Shown here one piece after another: positions 42,710 through 50,534 of a stretch of DNA of 55,767 nucleotides; within the stretch, counting starts at the first letter, position 1, and each line of letters starts with the position of its first letter. Both the position numbers and the translations under genes were made by a program. Origin of the DNA: Planococcus sp. APC 4015 (GTDB lineage: Bacteria; Actinomycetota; Actinomycetes; Actinomycetales; Microbacteriaceae); assembly GCA_030407505.1 (NCBI GenBank), contig JASDDH010000024.1:1-55767 (forward strand). Reading direction: 5' to 3'. The notes below the pieces were generated by a model. The model did no database searches. It had not been told where the DNA came from and saw nothing but the letters and a program-made list of their open reading frames with translations.

Positions 42710-42722
42710 CGGACAGTATCCG
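42710..42722. promoter_or_regulatory. Candidate operator CGGA-N5-TCCG between WYL and VOC genes
   Basis: A short dyad in the 99-bp divergent gap, inside AGTAGCGGACAGTATCCGG. It is plausible as the WYL regulator's site but is only four paired bases each side. Confidence 0.3.
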
Positions 42723-42786
42723 GCCGCTTCTCCTGACAGCGTGTATGCGACCGGGCCGAGAGCGTCCGGCATCCAGAAGGAGAATC

Positions 42787-43209
42787 ATGACCGTCAACGT
42801 CACCCCCCACCTCAACTTCCGCGGCGATGCAGGCCGCGCGCTCGAGTTCTACCAGTCCGTCTTCGGCGGCGAGGTCGCGTCGTTCACCTATGCCCAAGCC
42901 GGGCGCGTGACCGACCCCGCCGAGGCGGATCAGGTCGTGTGGGGCCAGGTCTCGGCGCCGAACGGCTTCCGCCTCATGGCGTACGACGTGCCCGCCGCCG
43001 TGGAGTGGAGCCCCGGCGTCATCCCTCTCTTCGTCTCGCTGCGGGGCGCAGACCCGGACGAGATCGCCGAGCTGTGGACGAAGCTCGCTCCCCCGTCGAC
43101 CGTGATCGCTCCCCTGGCGCCGTCGCAGTGGGCGCCGTTGTACGGGATGCTGCGCGATCCCTTCGGCATCACCTGGGTGCTCGACGTCGAGGTCTCCTGG
43201 GGAGCCTGA
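42787..43209 (+). CDS. VOC family (PhnB/glyoxalase-like) protein
   Basis: 140 aa from the ATG at 42787, with AGAAGGAG upstream. It has the vicinal-oxygen-chelate pattern: TPHLNFRGDAGRALEFYQSV at the start, VWGQVSAPNGFRLMAYDVPA in the middle and MLRDPFGITWVLDVEVSW at the end, as in PhnB-like proteins and 3-demethylubiquinone methyltransferase-like VOCs. Metal ligands are not obvious beyond His9. It is probably regulated by the divergent WYL protein. Confidence 0.9.
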   Translation: MTVNVTPHLNFRGDAGRALEFYQSVFGGEVASFTYAQAGRVTDPAEADQVVWGQVSAPNGFRLMAYDVPAAVEWSPGVIPLFVSLRGADPDEIAELWTKLAPPSTVIAPLAPSQWAPLYGMLRDPFGITWVLDVEVSWGA

Positions 43210-43218
43210 GAGCCGGGC

Positions 43219-44151
43219 TCAGCCCGGGACGCCCCCGGTCCAGATCGCGCCGGCCCACTGGAGCTGAGCCCCCGAGCACGACACGTTGGCGCTGCCGTAC
43301 CCGCGTTGCGCGGCCATGCAGTTGGCGAGCAGCTCGATGTTGCCGCCGAACAGCGACGAGTAGCCGTTCGAGCTCACCAGTGCGCCCCAGATGGGGAACT
43401 GGTACGTGTGGGCGAGCTCATGCGTCATCGCCCAGTGCAGGCGGGCGTCCGACCACGAGGCGAGGCCGGGAGTGAAGCGGATGACGCCCGGCGACGCGCA
43501 CGCGGCGGCCGTGCCGCCGCCGCACGCGCCGGCGAACTCCTCGAGGCGCACGTGCCCGCCGCCGACACGGTCGAGCGCCGCGCGCACGCGGTCGTACCCG
43601 CCTGACACGGGCCCCGCCGCTGCGCTCGACCCCGACCACACACGCGGGGGACGCGAGGCCGCAGCGGCGGCAGCAGCCCGCTCGGCGGCTATGCGCGCCT
43701 GCTCGCGGTCGAAGTCGGCGACGGACGCGGTGACGGCCTGGGCGACGCCGTCGGCGGTGGCGGCCGCATCCGTCACGATCGTCGGATCGGTGCGCTCGGT
43801 CAGCACCTCCTGCTGGAGTTCGAGAACCTCGGCGCGACGGGCAGCGGTGTCGACTTTGCCGCTCGCGCTGCCGAATGCCGCGTCGACCGTGCCCAGAGAA
43901 GCGACGAACACGTCGCGTGCGTCCAGCAGCGCGTCGTACGTGGTCGACACCGTGAGCAGCTCGGCATGCTGCTCGCCGAGGTCGCGGGCGTCGGTCGTCT
44001 CGGCGTCGACGGCTGCCTGGCGCACGGCGCCGACCTGGTCGGCGGCAGCGAGTTCGGAGACGACCTGCGCCCGCTCGGCGAGCTGGAACCCCACCAGCAC
44101 CACCGCACCGGTGACGAGGAGCGCGAGGCCCCTCCGGGTGCCCGGGCTCAC
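43219..44151 (-). CDS. Exported putative zinc peptidase (HExxH) with helical stalk
   Basis: 310 aa. An N-terminal helix (LALLVTGAVVLVGFQLAERA) anchors or exports the protein. Residues ~30-165 are alanine/glutamate-rich and helical (coiled-coil-like). The C-terminal ~140 residues hold WAMTHELAHTYQF, an HExxH zinc motif, followed 24 residues later by GGNIELLANCMA, whose Glu could be the third ligand. Four cysteines suggest two disulfides. The peptidase assignment is from motif only. Its start overlaps the upstream small membrane gene as ATGA, so the two are coupled. Confidence 0.75.
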   Translation of the reverse strand: MSPGTRRGLALLVTGAVVLVGFQLAERAQVVSELAAADQVGAVRQAAVDAETTDARDLGEQHAELLTVSTTYDALLDARDVFVASLGTVDAAFGSASGKVDTAARRAEVLELQQEVLTERTDPTIVTDAAATADGVAQAVTASVADFDREQARIAAERAAAAAAASRPPRVWSGSSAAAGPVSGGYDRVRAALDRVGGGHVRLEEFAGACGGGTAAACASPGVIRFTPGLASWSDARLHWAMTHELAHTYQFPIWGALVSSNGYSSLFGGNIELLANCMAAQRGYGSANVSCSGAQLQWAGAIWTGGVPG

Positions 44152-44483
44152 TTCAGGAAGCCCTCCGTGGATGCGAGCCGCTCACCCTGCGCGGCCAGGA
44201 CGAGTCGCAGGTCGGCCGTGCGGATGCGCAGGCGGTCGTTCGCGGCCTGCGCGGCCTGCAGGCGCGTGTCGAGCACGGCGTTCGACGCGATGCGCGCGTC
44301 GCGGGCGGCGGCGAGGTCCTGCTCCGAGATCTCGAGAGCGAGCATGCCGACGGCGGTGGCGACGACGACCAGCGACGCGAACATCCAGCGGGGTCGCAGC
44401 AGGGCGCCCACGCCGCGCATCGCGCTGAGCGGGGCGGTGGGGTTCCACCGCGGGGCGGAGGAGGTGATCGTCGGCTGTGCCAC
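44148..44483 (-). CDS. Small membrane protein with extracytoplasmic coiled coil
   Basis: 111 aa. A basic N-terminal region (MAQPTITSSAPRWNPTAPLS, LLRPRWM) and one helix (MFASLVVVATAVGMLALEIS) are followed by a ~60-residue helical region (LDTRLQAAQAANDRLRIRTA) suited to coiled-coil pairing. Its stop overlaps the start of the HExxH gene, whose product also has a long helical stalk, so the two probably interact. The family is not recognised. Confidence 0.65.
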   Translation of the reverse strand: MAQPTITSSAPRWNPTAPLSAMRGVGALLRPRWMFASLVVVATAVGMLALEISEQDLAAARDARIASNAVLDTRLQAAQAANDRLRIRTADLRLVLAAQGERLASTEGFLK

Positions 44484-44677
44484 GGGGATGGCCCTTCACG
44501 AACCCAGGGGAAGCCCGACGGGTACCGTCACCGAGCCGTGGGGGCGTCTCGGAACGGGAGGCTGCACGCGGCGGGGGAGTTGGCGCTCCGGATTCCGTCG
44601 CTGCGGACCACCCCCGCTGGGCTGGGGGTATGCAGACAGAGTAGGCGACTCGACGGTCTTCCGCGACGCAGCCCCGA

Positions 44678-45535
44678 TCACGCCAGCGGTTCGACGCGAG
44701 CCGACGCCCGCACCGCACCGACGCTCGCCGCGACGACGAGCGCGATGCCGACGATCTCGAGAACCGTCATCCCCTGCCCGAGCATCAGGAATCCGGCGAG
44801 CGCCGCTGTCGCCGGGGCGAGGCTCATGAGCACCGCGAATCCGGCGGCGGGCAGGCGCCGCAGCGCCACGAGTTCGAAGGCGTACGGGATCGTCGACGAC
44901 AGGATCGCCACCGCGGCCCCGAGGGCGAGGAGGTCGATACGCAGCAGGGCTGAGCCGGCATCGAGCACACCGATCGGCAGCGCGACGACCGCGCCGATCG
45001 CCATGGCGAGGGCGAGGCCGTCGAGCTTCGGGAACTCCCGCCCGACGCGCGCCGAGGCGAGGATGTACCCGGCCCAGCTCACCGCGGCGCCCAGCGCGAA
45101 GACGACTCCGAGCGGGTCGAGACGCTCCCAGCCGCCGCCGGCCAGGGCGAGCACGCCCGCGAAGGCGAGCAGCGCCCACAGCCACGCGGATGCCCGGCGG
45201 CTCATCACGATCGAGAGCACGAGGGGCCCGAGCACCTCGATGGTGACGGTCACCCCGAGCGCGAGCCGCTCGAGGGCGAGGTAGAAGAAGCCGTTCATGA
45301 CGGCGAGCACGACTCCGAGCGCGACGACCGCCCTCCACCCGTCCCTCGAGTTGCCTCGCAGGCTCGGGCGCGCGATCGCGAGCAGGATGCCCGCAGAGAA
45401 CACCAGCCGCAGCATGACCATGCCCAGCGGCCCCACCTCGGGGAAGAGCAGCACCGCGAACGCCGCACCGACCTCTTGGCAGGCGAGTCCCGCCACCACG
45501 AGCAGCGCCGCCGAGCCCGCGCCCCCTCGGGTCAC
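44678..45535 (-). CDS. EamA (DMT) family transporter
   Basis: 285 aa from the GTG at 45535, 7 bp after the lipoprotein gene. It has ten helices in two EamA repeats: LACQEVGAAFAVLLFPEVGP with MVMLRLVFSAGILLAIARP, and AVSWAGYILASARVGREFP with SSTIPYAFELVALRRLPAAG. It resembles RhtA-type threonine/homoserine exporters, but the substrate is not assignable. The close spacing suggests co-transcription with the beta-lactamase-like lipoprotein. Confidence 0.9.
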   Translation of the reverse strand: MTRGGAGSAALLVVAGLACQEVGAAFAVLLFPEVGPLGMVMLRLVFSAGILLAIARPSLRGNSRDGWRAVVALGVVLAVMNGFFYLALERLALGVTVTIEVLGPLVLSIVMSRRASAWLWALLAFAGVLALAGGGWERLDPLGVVFALGAAVSWAGYILASARVGREFPKLDGLALAMAIGAVVALPIGVLDAGSALLRIDLLALGAAVAILSSTIPYAFELVALRRLPAAGFAVLMSLAPATAALAGFLMLGQGMTVLEIVGIALVVAASVGAVRASARVEPLA

Positions 45536-45542
45536 GATCTGA

Positions 45543-46823
45543 TCAGGATGCCGGAGGACAGATGGCACCGTCGAGGATCGACTGCGCCTGCTGCTCGGCC
45601 GTCCACGGCAGCCCCGCCTCGGGGACCGTCTCGCCTTCGGTCGCGGGCAGCTTGGACGCGAGCGCCGCGAGCTCCCACGAGAGCCACAGCGCGGGGCCCG
45701 CACCGCTGGCGGAGTTGTTGAGCACCACGACGACCGTGAGGCCCGTGTCGGGGTCGGCGAAGGCCGCCGTCGAGTACCCGCGGATCGAGCCGTAGCTGCC
45801 CACGAGCGACCCGGCGGCCACCGCGCCGCCACCGGCGTTGAGCCAGGTCGGGGCGCCGTTCCACAGCGGGAGCGCGCCGTCGAGCCGACGCTCGGCCATG
45901 GCGTCGGGGATGAGGGTGCCCGACGCGAGCGACTGGACGTAGATGCGGAGGTCCTGAACGTTCGAGACGACACCGGCGTCGGTGAAGCCGATGCTCGCCG
46001 ACATCGCAGAGACGTCGACGGGCGAGGCGCAGTCGAACACTCCGCCCTCGCCCTGCACCGCCAGCAGGCCCGTCAGCGACCCGGCGCCGCCGGTCGGGGT
46101 GTCGGCGACGCTGGAGGGCAGTGCGGTCGCGCTCAAGCCGAGTGGCCGCGAGACGTACTGCTGGATGAGCGATGCCGCGCTGCGGCCCGTCGCGCGCTCC
46201 AGCGCCAGACCGAGCAGCACATAGCCGGTGTCGGACTCGTTGTACGCCGCGCCCGGCTCGGACAGCCGCGGCTGACCGAGGCCGTAGCTGGCGACTTCGC
46301 GGGGATTCCACGCGCGGTAGGGGTTGGAGGTGAGCAGCGGGTTGAGCTGCGTCTTGAACGAGCCGATGCCCGACGTGCTGTCGCACAGCTGCTCGAGGGT
46401 CACGTCGTCGAGGTCGGCGACGCCCGAGACGTAGTCCGACACCGGGTCGTCGAGAGCGACGATGCCCTCGCCGACGACGGCGTAGAGCACGTCGCATGTC
46501 ATGGGGCGCGTCATCTGTCCGATACGGAACTGCATGTCGGCCTCGACGGCCGCGCCACCGGGTGTCTGGGTGCCCAGTCCGCTGACCCACGACCCGCTCC
46601 AGGGTGCCCAGACGCCCACGATGGCGCCCGATGAGCCGGATGCCGCCATCGCCTGCTCGACGGCGCCCTGCAGCTGCGCCTGCGCGTCGCTCTGGAAGGT
46701 ACCGTCGACCTGTGCGGGCATGTCGACGTCGGAGTCGGGCGCGGAACACCCCGCGAGCACCACGATCGTCACGACTGCGGCGGCGATCGCCGCCCCAGCC
46801 CTGCGCCATGTCTCGGCTCGCAT
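45543..46823 (-). CDS. Beta-lactamase/serine hydrolase-family lipoprotein, catalytic motifs degenerate
   Basis: 426 aa. Lipoprotein signal ending VTIVVLAGC, so it is lipid-anchored outside. The fold is that of class C beta-lactamase/DD-peptidase-like proteins (FRIG, LEQLCDSTSGIGSF, GYVLLGLALERATG, TGLTVVVVLNNS). The usual SxxK is QMTR (FRIGQMTRPMTCD), the Tyr-Ser-Asn box reads Glu-Ser-Asp (NESDTGY), and the third box is SYGSIRGYS without the usual His/Lys-x-Gly. Without nucleophile, lysine and tyrosine it is probably a binding or regulatory pseudoenzyme. Four cysteines may form disulfides. Confidence 0.85.
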   Translation of the reverse strand: MRAETWRRAGAAIAAAVVTIVVLAGCSAPDSDVDMPAQVDGTFQSDAQAQLQGAVEQAMAASGSSGAIVGVWAPWSGSWVSGLGTQTPGGAAVEADMQFRIGQMTRPMTCDVLYAVVGEGIVALDDPVSDYVSGVADLDDVTLEQLCDSTSGIGSFKTQLNPLLTSNPYRAWNPREVASYGLGQPRLSEPGAAYNESDTGYVLLGLALERATGRSAASLIQQYVSRPLGLSATALPSSVADTPTGGAGSLTGLLAVQGEGGVFDCASPVDVSAMSASIGFTDAGVVSNVQDLRIYVQSLASGTLIPDAMAERRLDGALPLWNGAPTWLNAGGGAVAAGSLVGSYGSIRGYSTAAFADPDTGLTVVVVLNNSASGAGPALWLSWELAALASKLPATEGETVPEAGLPWTAEQQAQSILDGAICPPAS

Positions 46824-46903
46824 GAATCAACCCCCCGGAGACCATGAAGATTCAAACACACGCAGGTCACGAGACAGTCACGACGGTCCGTAGGGTGGGC
46901 GTC

Positions 46904-47215
46904 ATGGCCCATATCTTCGACGATTCGGTGCGCACCGCGGTGCTCGGACACATGAACGGCGACCACGGTGACGACAACCTGTTGATCAGCCGTGCGTTCG
47001 GAGCCGACCCCGAGGTCGTCGCGGCGTCGATGACCGATTTCGACGGCGACGGCGGCCGGTGGCATGCCGAGAGTGCCGATGGGACCCCGGTCACGATCAT
47101 CGTGCCCTGGCTCGGCGGTCCCATCGCCGAGCGGGCCGAGGTGCGCCGCGAGATCGTGGCCCTGTACGACGAGGCGTGCGCGCTCCTGGGCGTGGAGCCG
47201 CGTCCGCACAGCTGA
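46904..47215 (+). CDS. DUF2470 domain protein
   Basis: 103 aa from the ATG at 46904. VLGHMNGDHGDDNLLISRAF and FDGDGGRWHAESADGTPVTI, then RREIVALYDEACALLG, match DUF2470, the C-terminal domain of HugZ-type heme oxygenases and pyridoxamine-oxidase-like proteins. Here it stands alone, 45 bp upstream of a canonical heme oxygenase gene. An accessory role in heme or siderophore handling is therefore attractive. Confidence 0.88.
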   Translation: MAHIFDDSVRTAVLGHMNGDHGDDNLLISRAFGADPEVVAASMTDFDGDGGRWHAESADGTPVTIIVPWLGGPIAERAEVRREIVALYDEACALLGVEPRPHS

Positions 47216-47223
47216 GATCCGCC

Positions 47224-47242
47224 CTAGGTTAGGTAGCCCTAA
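47224..47242. promoter_or_regulatory. IdeR/DtxR iron box upstream of heme oxygenase
   Basis: CTAGGTTAGGTAGCCCTAA matches 14 of 19 positions of the iron-box consensus TTAGGTTAGSCTAACCTAA, with a perfect TTAGG/CCTAA pair inside. It lies 18 bp before the heme oxygenase start, where a repressor would block the promoter when iron is plentiful. Confidence 0.8.
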
Positions 47243-47260
47243 GTCGTCTACACTGACGGC

Positions 47261-47926
47261 ATGAGCGACCCGATCCGCTTCTCGACCGCGCTGCGCGAGC
47301 GGTCCTCGAACGCCCATGCGGGCAGCGAGCACGCGGGCTTCATGGCCGACCTCATGAAGGGCGACGGCACCCGCGAGGACTACATCTCGCTGGTCGTGCA
47401 GCACTGGTTCGTCTACGAGGCGCTCGAGCGCACGGCCGTCCAGATGCGCAACGACCCGGTCGCCGCCGTCTTCATCAGCGAGAAGCTCACCCGGTTGCCG
47501 GCGCTCGAAGCCGACCTCGAGTTCCTGATCGGCCCCGAGTGGCGCGAGGTCGTCGAGCCGCTGCCGACGACGCGCCGCTACGTCGAACGCATCAACCAGG
47601 TGGGCGCGACCTGGGCAGGCGGGTTCGTGGCCCACCACTACACCCGCTACCTCGGCGACCTGTCGGGTGGGCTGTTCATCGGGCGGCTGATGGCCCGGCG
47701 CTTCGGCTTCGAGACCAACGGCATCGGGTTCTACATCTTCGGCGACATCGCCGACCCCGCCGCCTTCAAGGACGTCTATCGCGAGCAGCTCGACGCCGCT
47801 CCGTGGGATGCCGCCGAGCAGGCACGGGTGATCGACGAGGTGCTCCTGGCGTACCGCTTCAACACCGAGCTGTTCGAAGACCTCGCCGCGGCGAAGCGCG
47901 ATCGCCTGAGCGACGCCGTCGCCTAG
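47261..47926 (+). CDS. hmuO: Biliverdin-producing heme oxygenase
   Basis: 221 aa, usual length for bacterial HO. The proximal His lies in SNAHAGSEHAGFM, and the distal helix has the Gly-rich LGDLSGGLFIGRLMARRFG. Further typical segments are VVQHWFVYEALERTAVQMRN and GFVAHHYTRYLGDL. It opens heme to biliverdin, CO and iron using a reductase, releasing iron from host or environmental heme. An IdeR/DtxR-like box precedes it. Its stop shares CTAG with the stop of the convergent helicase gene. Confidence 0.96.
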   Translation: MSDPIRFSTALRERSSNAHAGSEHAGFMADLMKGDGTREDYISLVVQHWFVYEALERTAVQMRNDPVAAVFISEKLTRLPALEADLEFLIGPEWREVVEPLPTTRRYVERINQVGATWAGGFVAHHYTRYLGDLSGGLFIGRLMARRFGFETNGIGFYIFGDIADPAAFKDVYREQLDAAPWDAAEQARVIDEVLLAYRFNTELFEDLAAAKRDRLSDAVA

Positions 47927-49293
47927 CCCTCCGGTAGCGCCCGCGTCGACGCCTCACGCCGCACACCGGCCATGAACCGGCGCACGTCGGGGTCGACGCG
48001 GATGTCGGCCGGTCGCAGCGGCCGGGTGAGGTACAGCCCGTCGAGCGACGTGAGCCGCGACAGCGCGACATAGGTCTGCCCCGGAGCGAACGCGCCCGAC
48101 CCGAGGTCGACGATCGCCCGGTCGTAGGTCTTGCCCTGCGACTTGTGGATCGTGACCGCCCACGCGAGCCGCAGCGGGAACTGCGTGAACTCCGCGACGA
48201 TGTCGCGCGTGAGCGAACGGGATGCCGGGTCGTACGCGTAGCGGTACTTCTCCCACACGCTCGGCTCGACGTCGAATTCGTCGCCGTCGACGTCGACGCG
48301 CACGGTGCCGCCGGCGATGCGGGTGACCCTGCCGATCGTGCCGTTGACCCAGCGCGGAGGATCGGGGAACGCTCCGCGGTCGTTGCGCAGGAACATCACC
48401 TGGGCCCCGACCTTCAGCTTCAGCTCCGAGTCGGCGGGGAACGCAGCATCCCCCCGCCCGAAATCACCGCTCACCTCGGCGAGCGCCGTCTGCTCGCGGC
48501 CGCGCAGCGCCTCGAGGTGGCGCCGATTGATGTTGGTGACGATGTCGTTGCGGGTCGCCAGCGTGATGATGGGCGCCTCGTCGTCGTCCGCCGCCGGCGG
48601 CGTGCGGGCGCCGGTCTCGTTGAGCGTCTGTGCGATGTCGGCCGTCACGATGCCGTGACGCACCGCGTTGAGCATCGCCTTGAAGCCGGCGTCGGCCTGA
48701 CGATGGATGTCGACGAGCTCGCGGATGTGCAGCTCGGCGCCGTGTCTACCGAGTTCGATGAGGCCATCGGATGCTTCACCGGCCCACACGTGCGCGTCGA
48801 AGAACCAGAACGAGCGGTAGTGGTCCTGCACGTAGCGCAGCTCGTCGCCGCGCGGCGGCACCGGGGCGAGCTGGTACGGGTCGCCGAACATCACGATCTG
48901 CACGCCGCCGAACGGCTCGTGGCGCCGCCCGCGCGCGATGCGCAGCGAGCGGTCCATGGCATCCATCAGGTCGGCGTTGACCATCGAGATCTCATCGATG
49001 ACGAGCGTCTCGATCGCGTTGAGGATCTTGCGTGTCGCGTCGGACTGCTTCTCGTCGGACGGGCCGATCAGGCCGATCGGCAGCCGGAACAGGGAGTGGA
49101 TCGTCTGGCCGTCGACGTTGAGGGCGGCCACGCCGGTCGGCGCGCACACCGCGATCTGCTTCGACGTGTGCCACGCGAGGTGCTGAAGCAGCGTCGACTT
49201 TCCCGTGCCCGCCCGGCCGGTGACGAAGACGTGCTCGTTCGTGTCTTCGATGAGCCTGAACAGCGCCTCCTGCTCGGCGGACAGTTCGGGCAT
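47923..49293 (-). CDS. Pif1/RecD-like superfamily 1 DNA helicase
   Basis: 456 aa from the ATG at 49293 (a GTG 6 bases upstream is possible). Motif I VFVTGRAGTGKSTLLQHLAW, Ia ICAPTGVAALNVDGQTIHSL-like segment, motif II LVIDEISMVNADLMDAMDR, motif III VMFGDPYQLAPVPP, and motifs V-VI WAVTIHKSQGKTYDRAIVDL and TYVALSRLTSLDGLYL are all present. It is a compact 5'-3' helicase of the Pif1/RecD2 family. Such proteins work in recombination, replication restart or G-quadruplex unwinding. Convergent with heme oxygenase. Confidence 0.93.
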   Translation of the reverse strand: MPELSAEQEALFRLIEDTNEHVFVTGRAGTGKSTLLQHLAWHTSKQIAVCAPTGVAALNVDGQTIHSLFRLPIGLIGPSDEKQSDATRKILNAIETLVIDEISMVNADLMDAMDRSLRIARGRRHEPFGGVQIVMFGDPYQLAPVPPRGDELRYVQDHYRSFWFFDAHVWAGEASDGLIELGRHGAELHIRELVDIHRQADAGFKAMLNAVRHGIVTADIAQTLNETGARTPPAADDDEAPIITLATRNDIVTNINRRHLEALRGREQTALAEVSGDFGRGDAAFPADSELKLKVGAQVMFLRNDRGAFPDPPRWVNGTIGRVTRIAGGTVRVDVDGDEFDVEPSVWEKYRYAYDPASRSLTRDIVAEFTQFPLRLAWAVTIHKSQGKTYDRAIVDLGSGAFAPGQTYVALSRLTSLDGLYLTRPLRPADIRVDPDVRRFMAGVRREASTRALPEG

Positions 49294-49411
49294 GGTCACC
49301 GATTCATGGTAGTTCGCGATGTCGCGGCCGCAGGCGTCATCCACAGCCGCGTACGTGACGGCGTGCGGCGCGAGATCGTCGCCGGCCCACGGTCGTTCCT
49401 ACACTGGAGAG

Positions 49412-50527
49412 GTGGACCAAGGGGCGGTGGACACGCGGGTCGTCGGCGCAACGGCGACGACCGCGTCGATTCCGGATGCCGCCGCCCGCCGCCGTCGGCG
49501 GCGCCTGGCGTTCGACCTGACCGTGCTCGCCGTCGTGGGGGCACTGCTCGTGAGCGCCCTCGCGGCGACCGTCGGCATCCTGTATCGGGAGTTCTATTCG
49601 CCCACCGCCTTCGTCGAGCGCTATCTCGGCCTGCTCGCCGACGGCCGCGCCGCCGAGGCCCTCGCCGTTCCCGGAGTCGCGGTGGATTCCGCCGAGCTCG
49701 AGGCAGCCGGACTTCCGGCCGTGGCCTCCGACGTGCTGCTGCGCCGGGATGCCCTGGCCGCCCTGACCGACATCGCGATCGTCTCCGAGGTCGCCGACGA
49801 CGACGTCACCCGCGTCACCGTGACCTATCGTGCCGGAGCATTCGCGGGCGAGACGACCTTCGAGGTCGAGCGCGACGGAAGCACCGGCGTCGCCCCCACG
49901 TGGCGCTTCGCGCAGAGCCCCCTGGCCCTCATCGATCTCGTCGTGCGGGGCTCGATGGAGTTCGACGTCAACGGCTTCTCGATCGACAAGCGGCAGGTCT
50001 CGCCCGACGGACTCGACGCCGATCCGCTCGCGCCGCTGGCGCTGCTGGTGTTCTCGCCGGGCATCTACTCCGTCTCGGTCGACACCGCCATCTCGGCGAC
50101 CCCCGGGGCGGCCGTGCTCTCGGACAGCCCATTCCAGTCGGTACCGGTCGACCTGCAGGCCGAGCCGACCGACAAGCTGGTCTCGGTCGTGCAGGAGCGC
50201 GTCGACGAGTTCCTCGCATCGTGTGCGACGCAGGAGGTGCTGCAGCCCACCGGCTGCCCATTCGGCTTCTCGGTGAAGGAGCGACTCGCCTCGGCCCCCG
50301 ACTGGTCGATCGCACAGGGACCCGCGGTGGCGCTGGAGCCGGACGGCAACGGGTGGGCGATTCCGCCGACCGAGGCCGTCGCGCACATCGATGTCGACAT
50401 CCGGTCGCTCTTCGACGGCTCGGTGCGTCCGGTGAGTGTCGACGTGCCGTTCGCCCTCACCGCGCAGATCACGGTGCTGCCCGACGGCACCGTGTCGATC
50501 ACGGTCGGCGCGCCCGAAGGGTCCTGA
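49412..50527 (+). CDS. Membrane-anchored protein of unknown function, 371 aa
   Basis: GTG start at 49412, with TGGAGAG upstream. A basic patch (AAARRRRRRLAFD) precedes one helix (LTVLAVVGALLVSALAATVG), so the C-terminal ~300 residues are outside the cell. These form two beta-rich modules. The first begins FVERYLGLLADGRAAEALAV, resembling NTF2-like/DUF4878 lipoprotein domains. The second has a cysteine pair (SCATQEVLQPTGC). It is convergent with the CopD-CtaG gene, 7 bp apart. The family is not certain. Confidence 0.7.
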   Translation: MDQGAVDTRVVGATATTASIPDAAARRRRRRLAFDLTVLAVVGALLVSALAATVGILYREFYSPTAFVERYLGLLADGRAAEALAVPGVAVDSAELEAAGLPAVASDVLLRRDALAALTDIAIVSEVADDDVTRVTVTYRAGAFAGETTFEVERDGSTGVAPTWRFAQSPLALIDLVVRGSMEFDVNGFSIDKRQVSPDGLDADPLAPLALLVFSPGIYSVSVDTAISATPGAAVLSDSPFQSVPVDLQAEPTDKLVSVVQERVDEFLASCATQEVLQPTGCPFGFSVKERLASAPDWSIAQGPAVALEPDGNGWAIPPTEAVAHIDVDIRSLFDGSVRPVSVDVPFALTAQITVLPDGTVSITVGAPEGS

Positions 50528-50534
50528 CCGCGGT

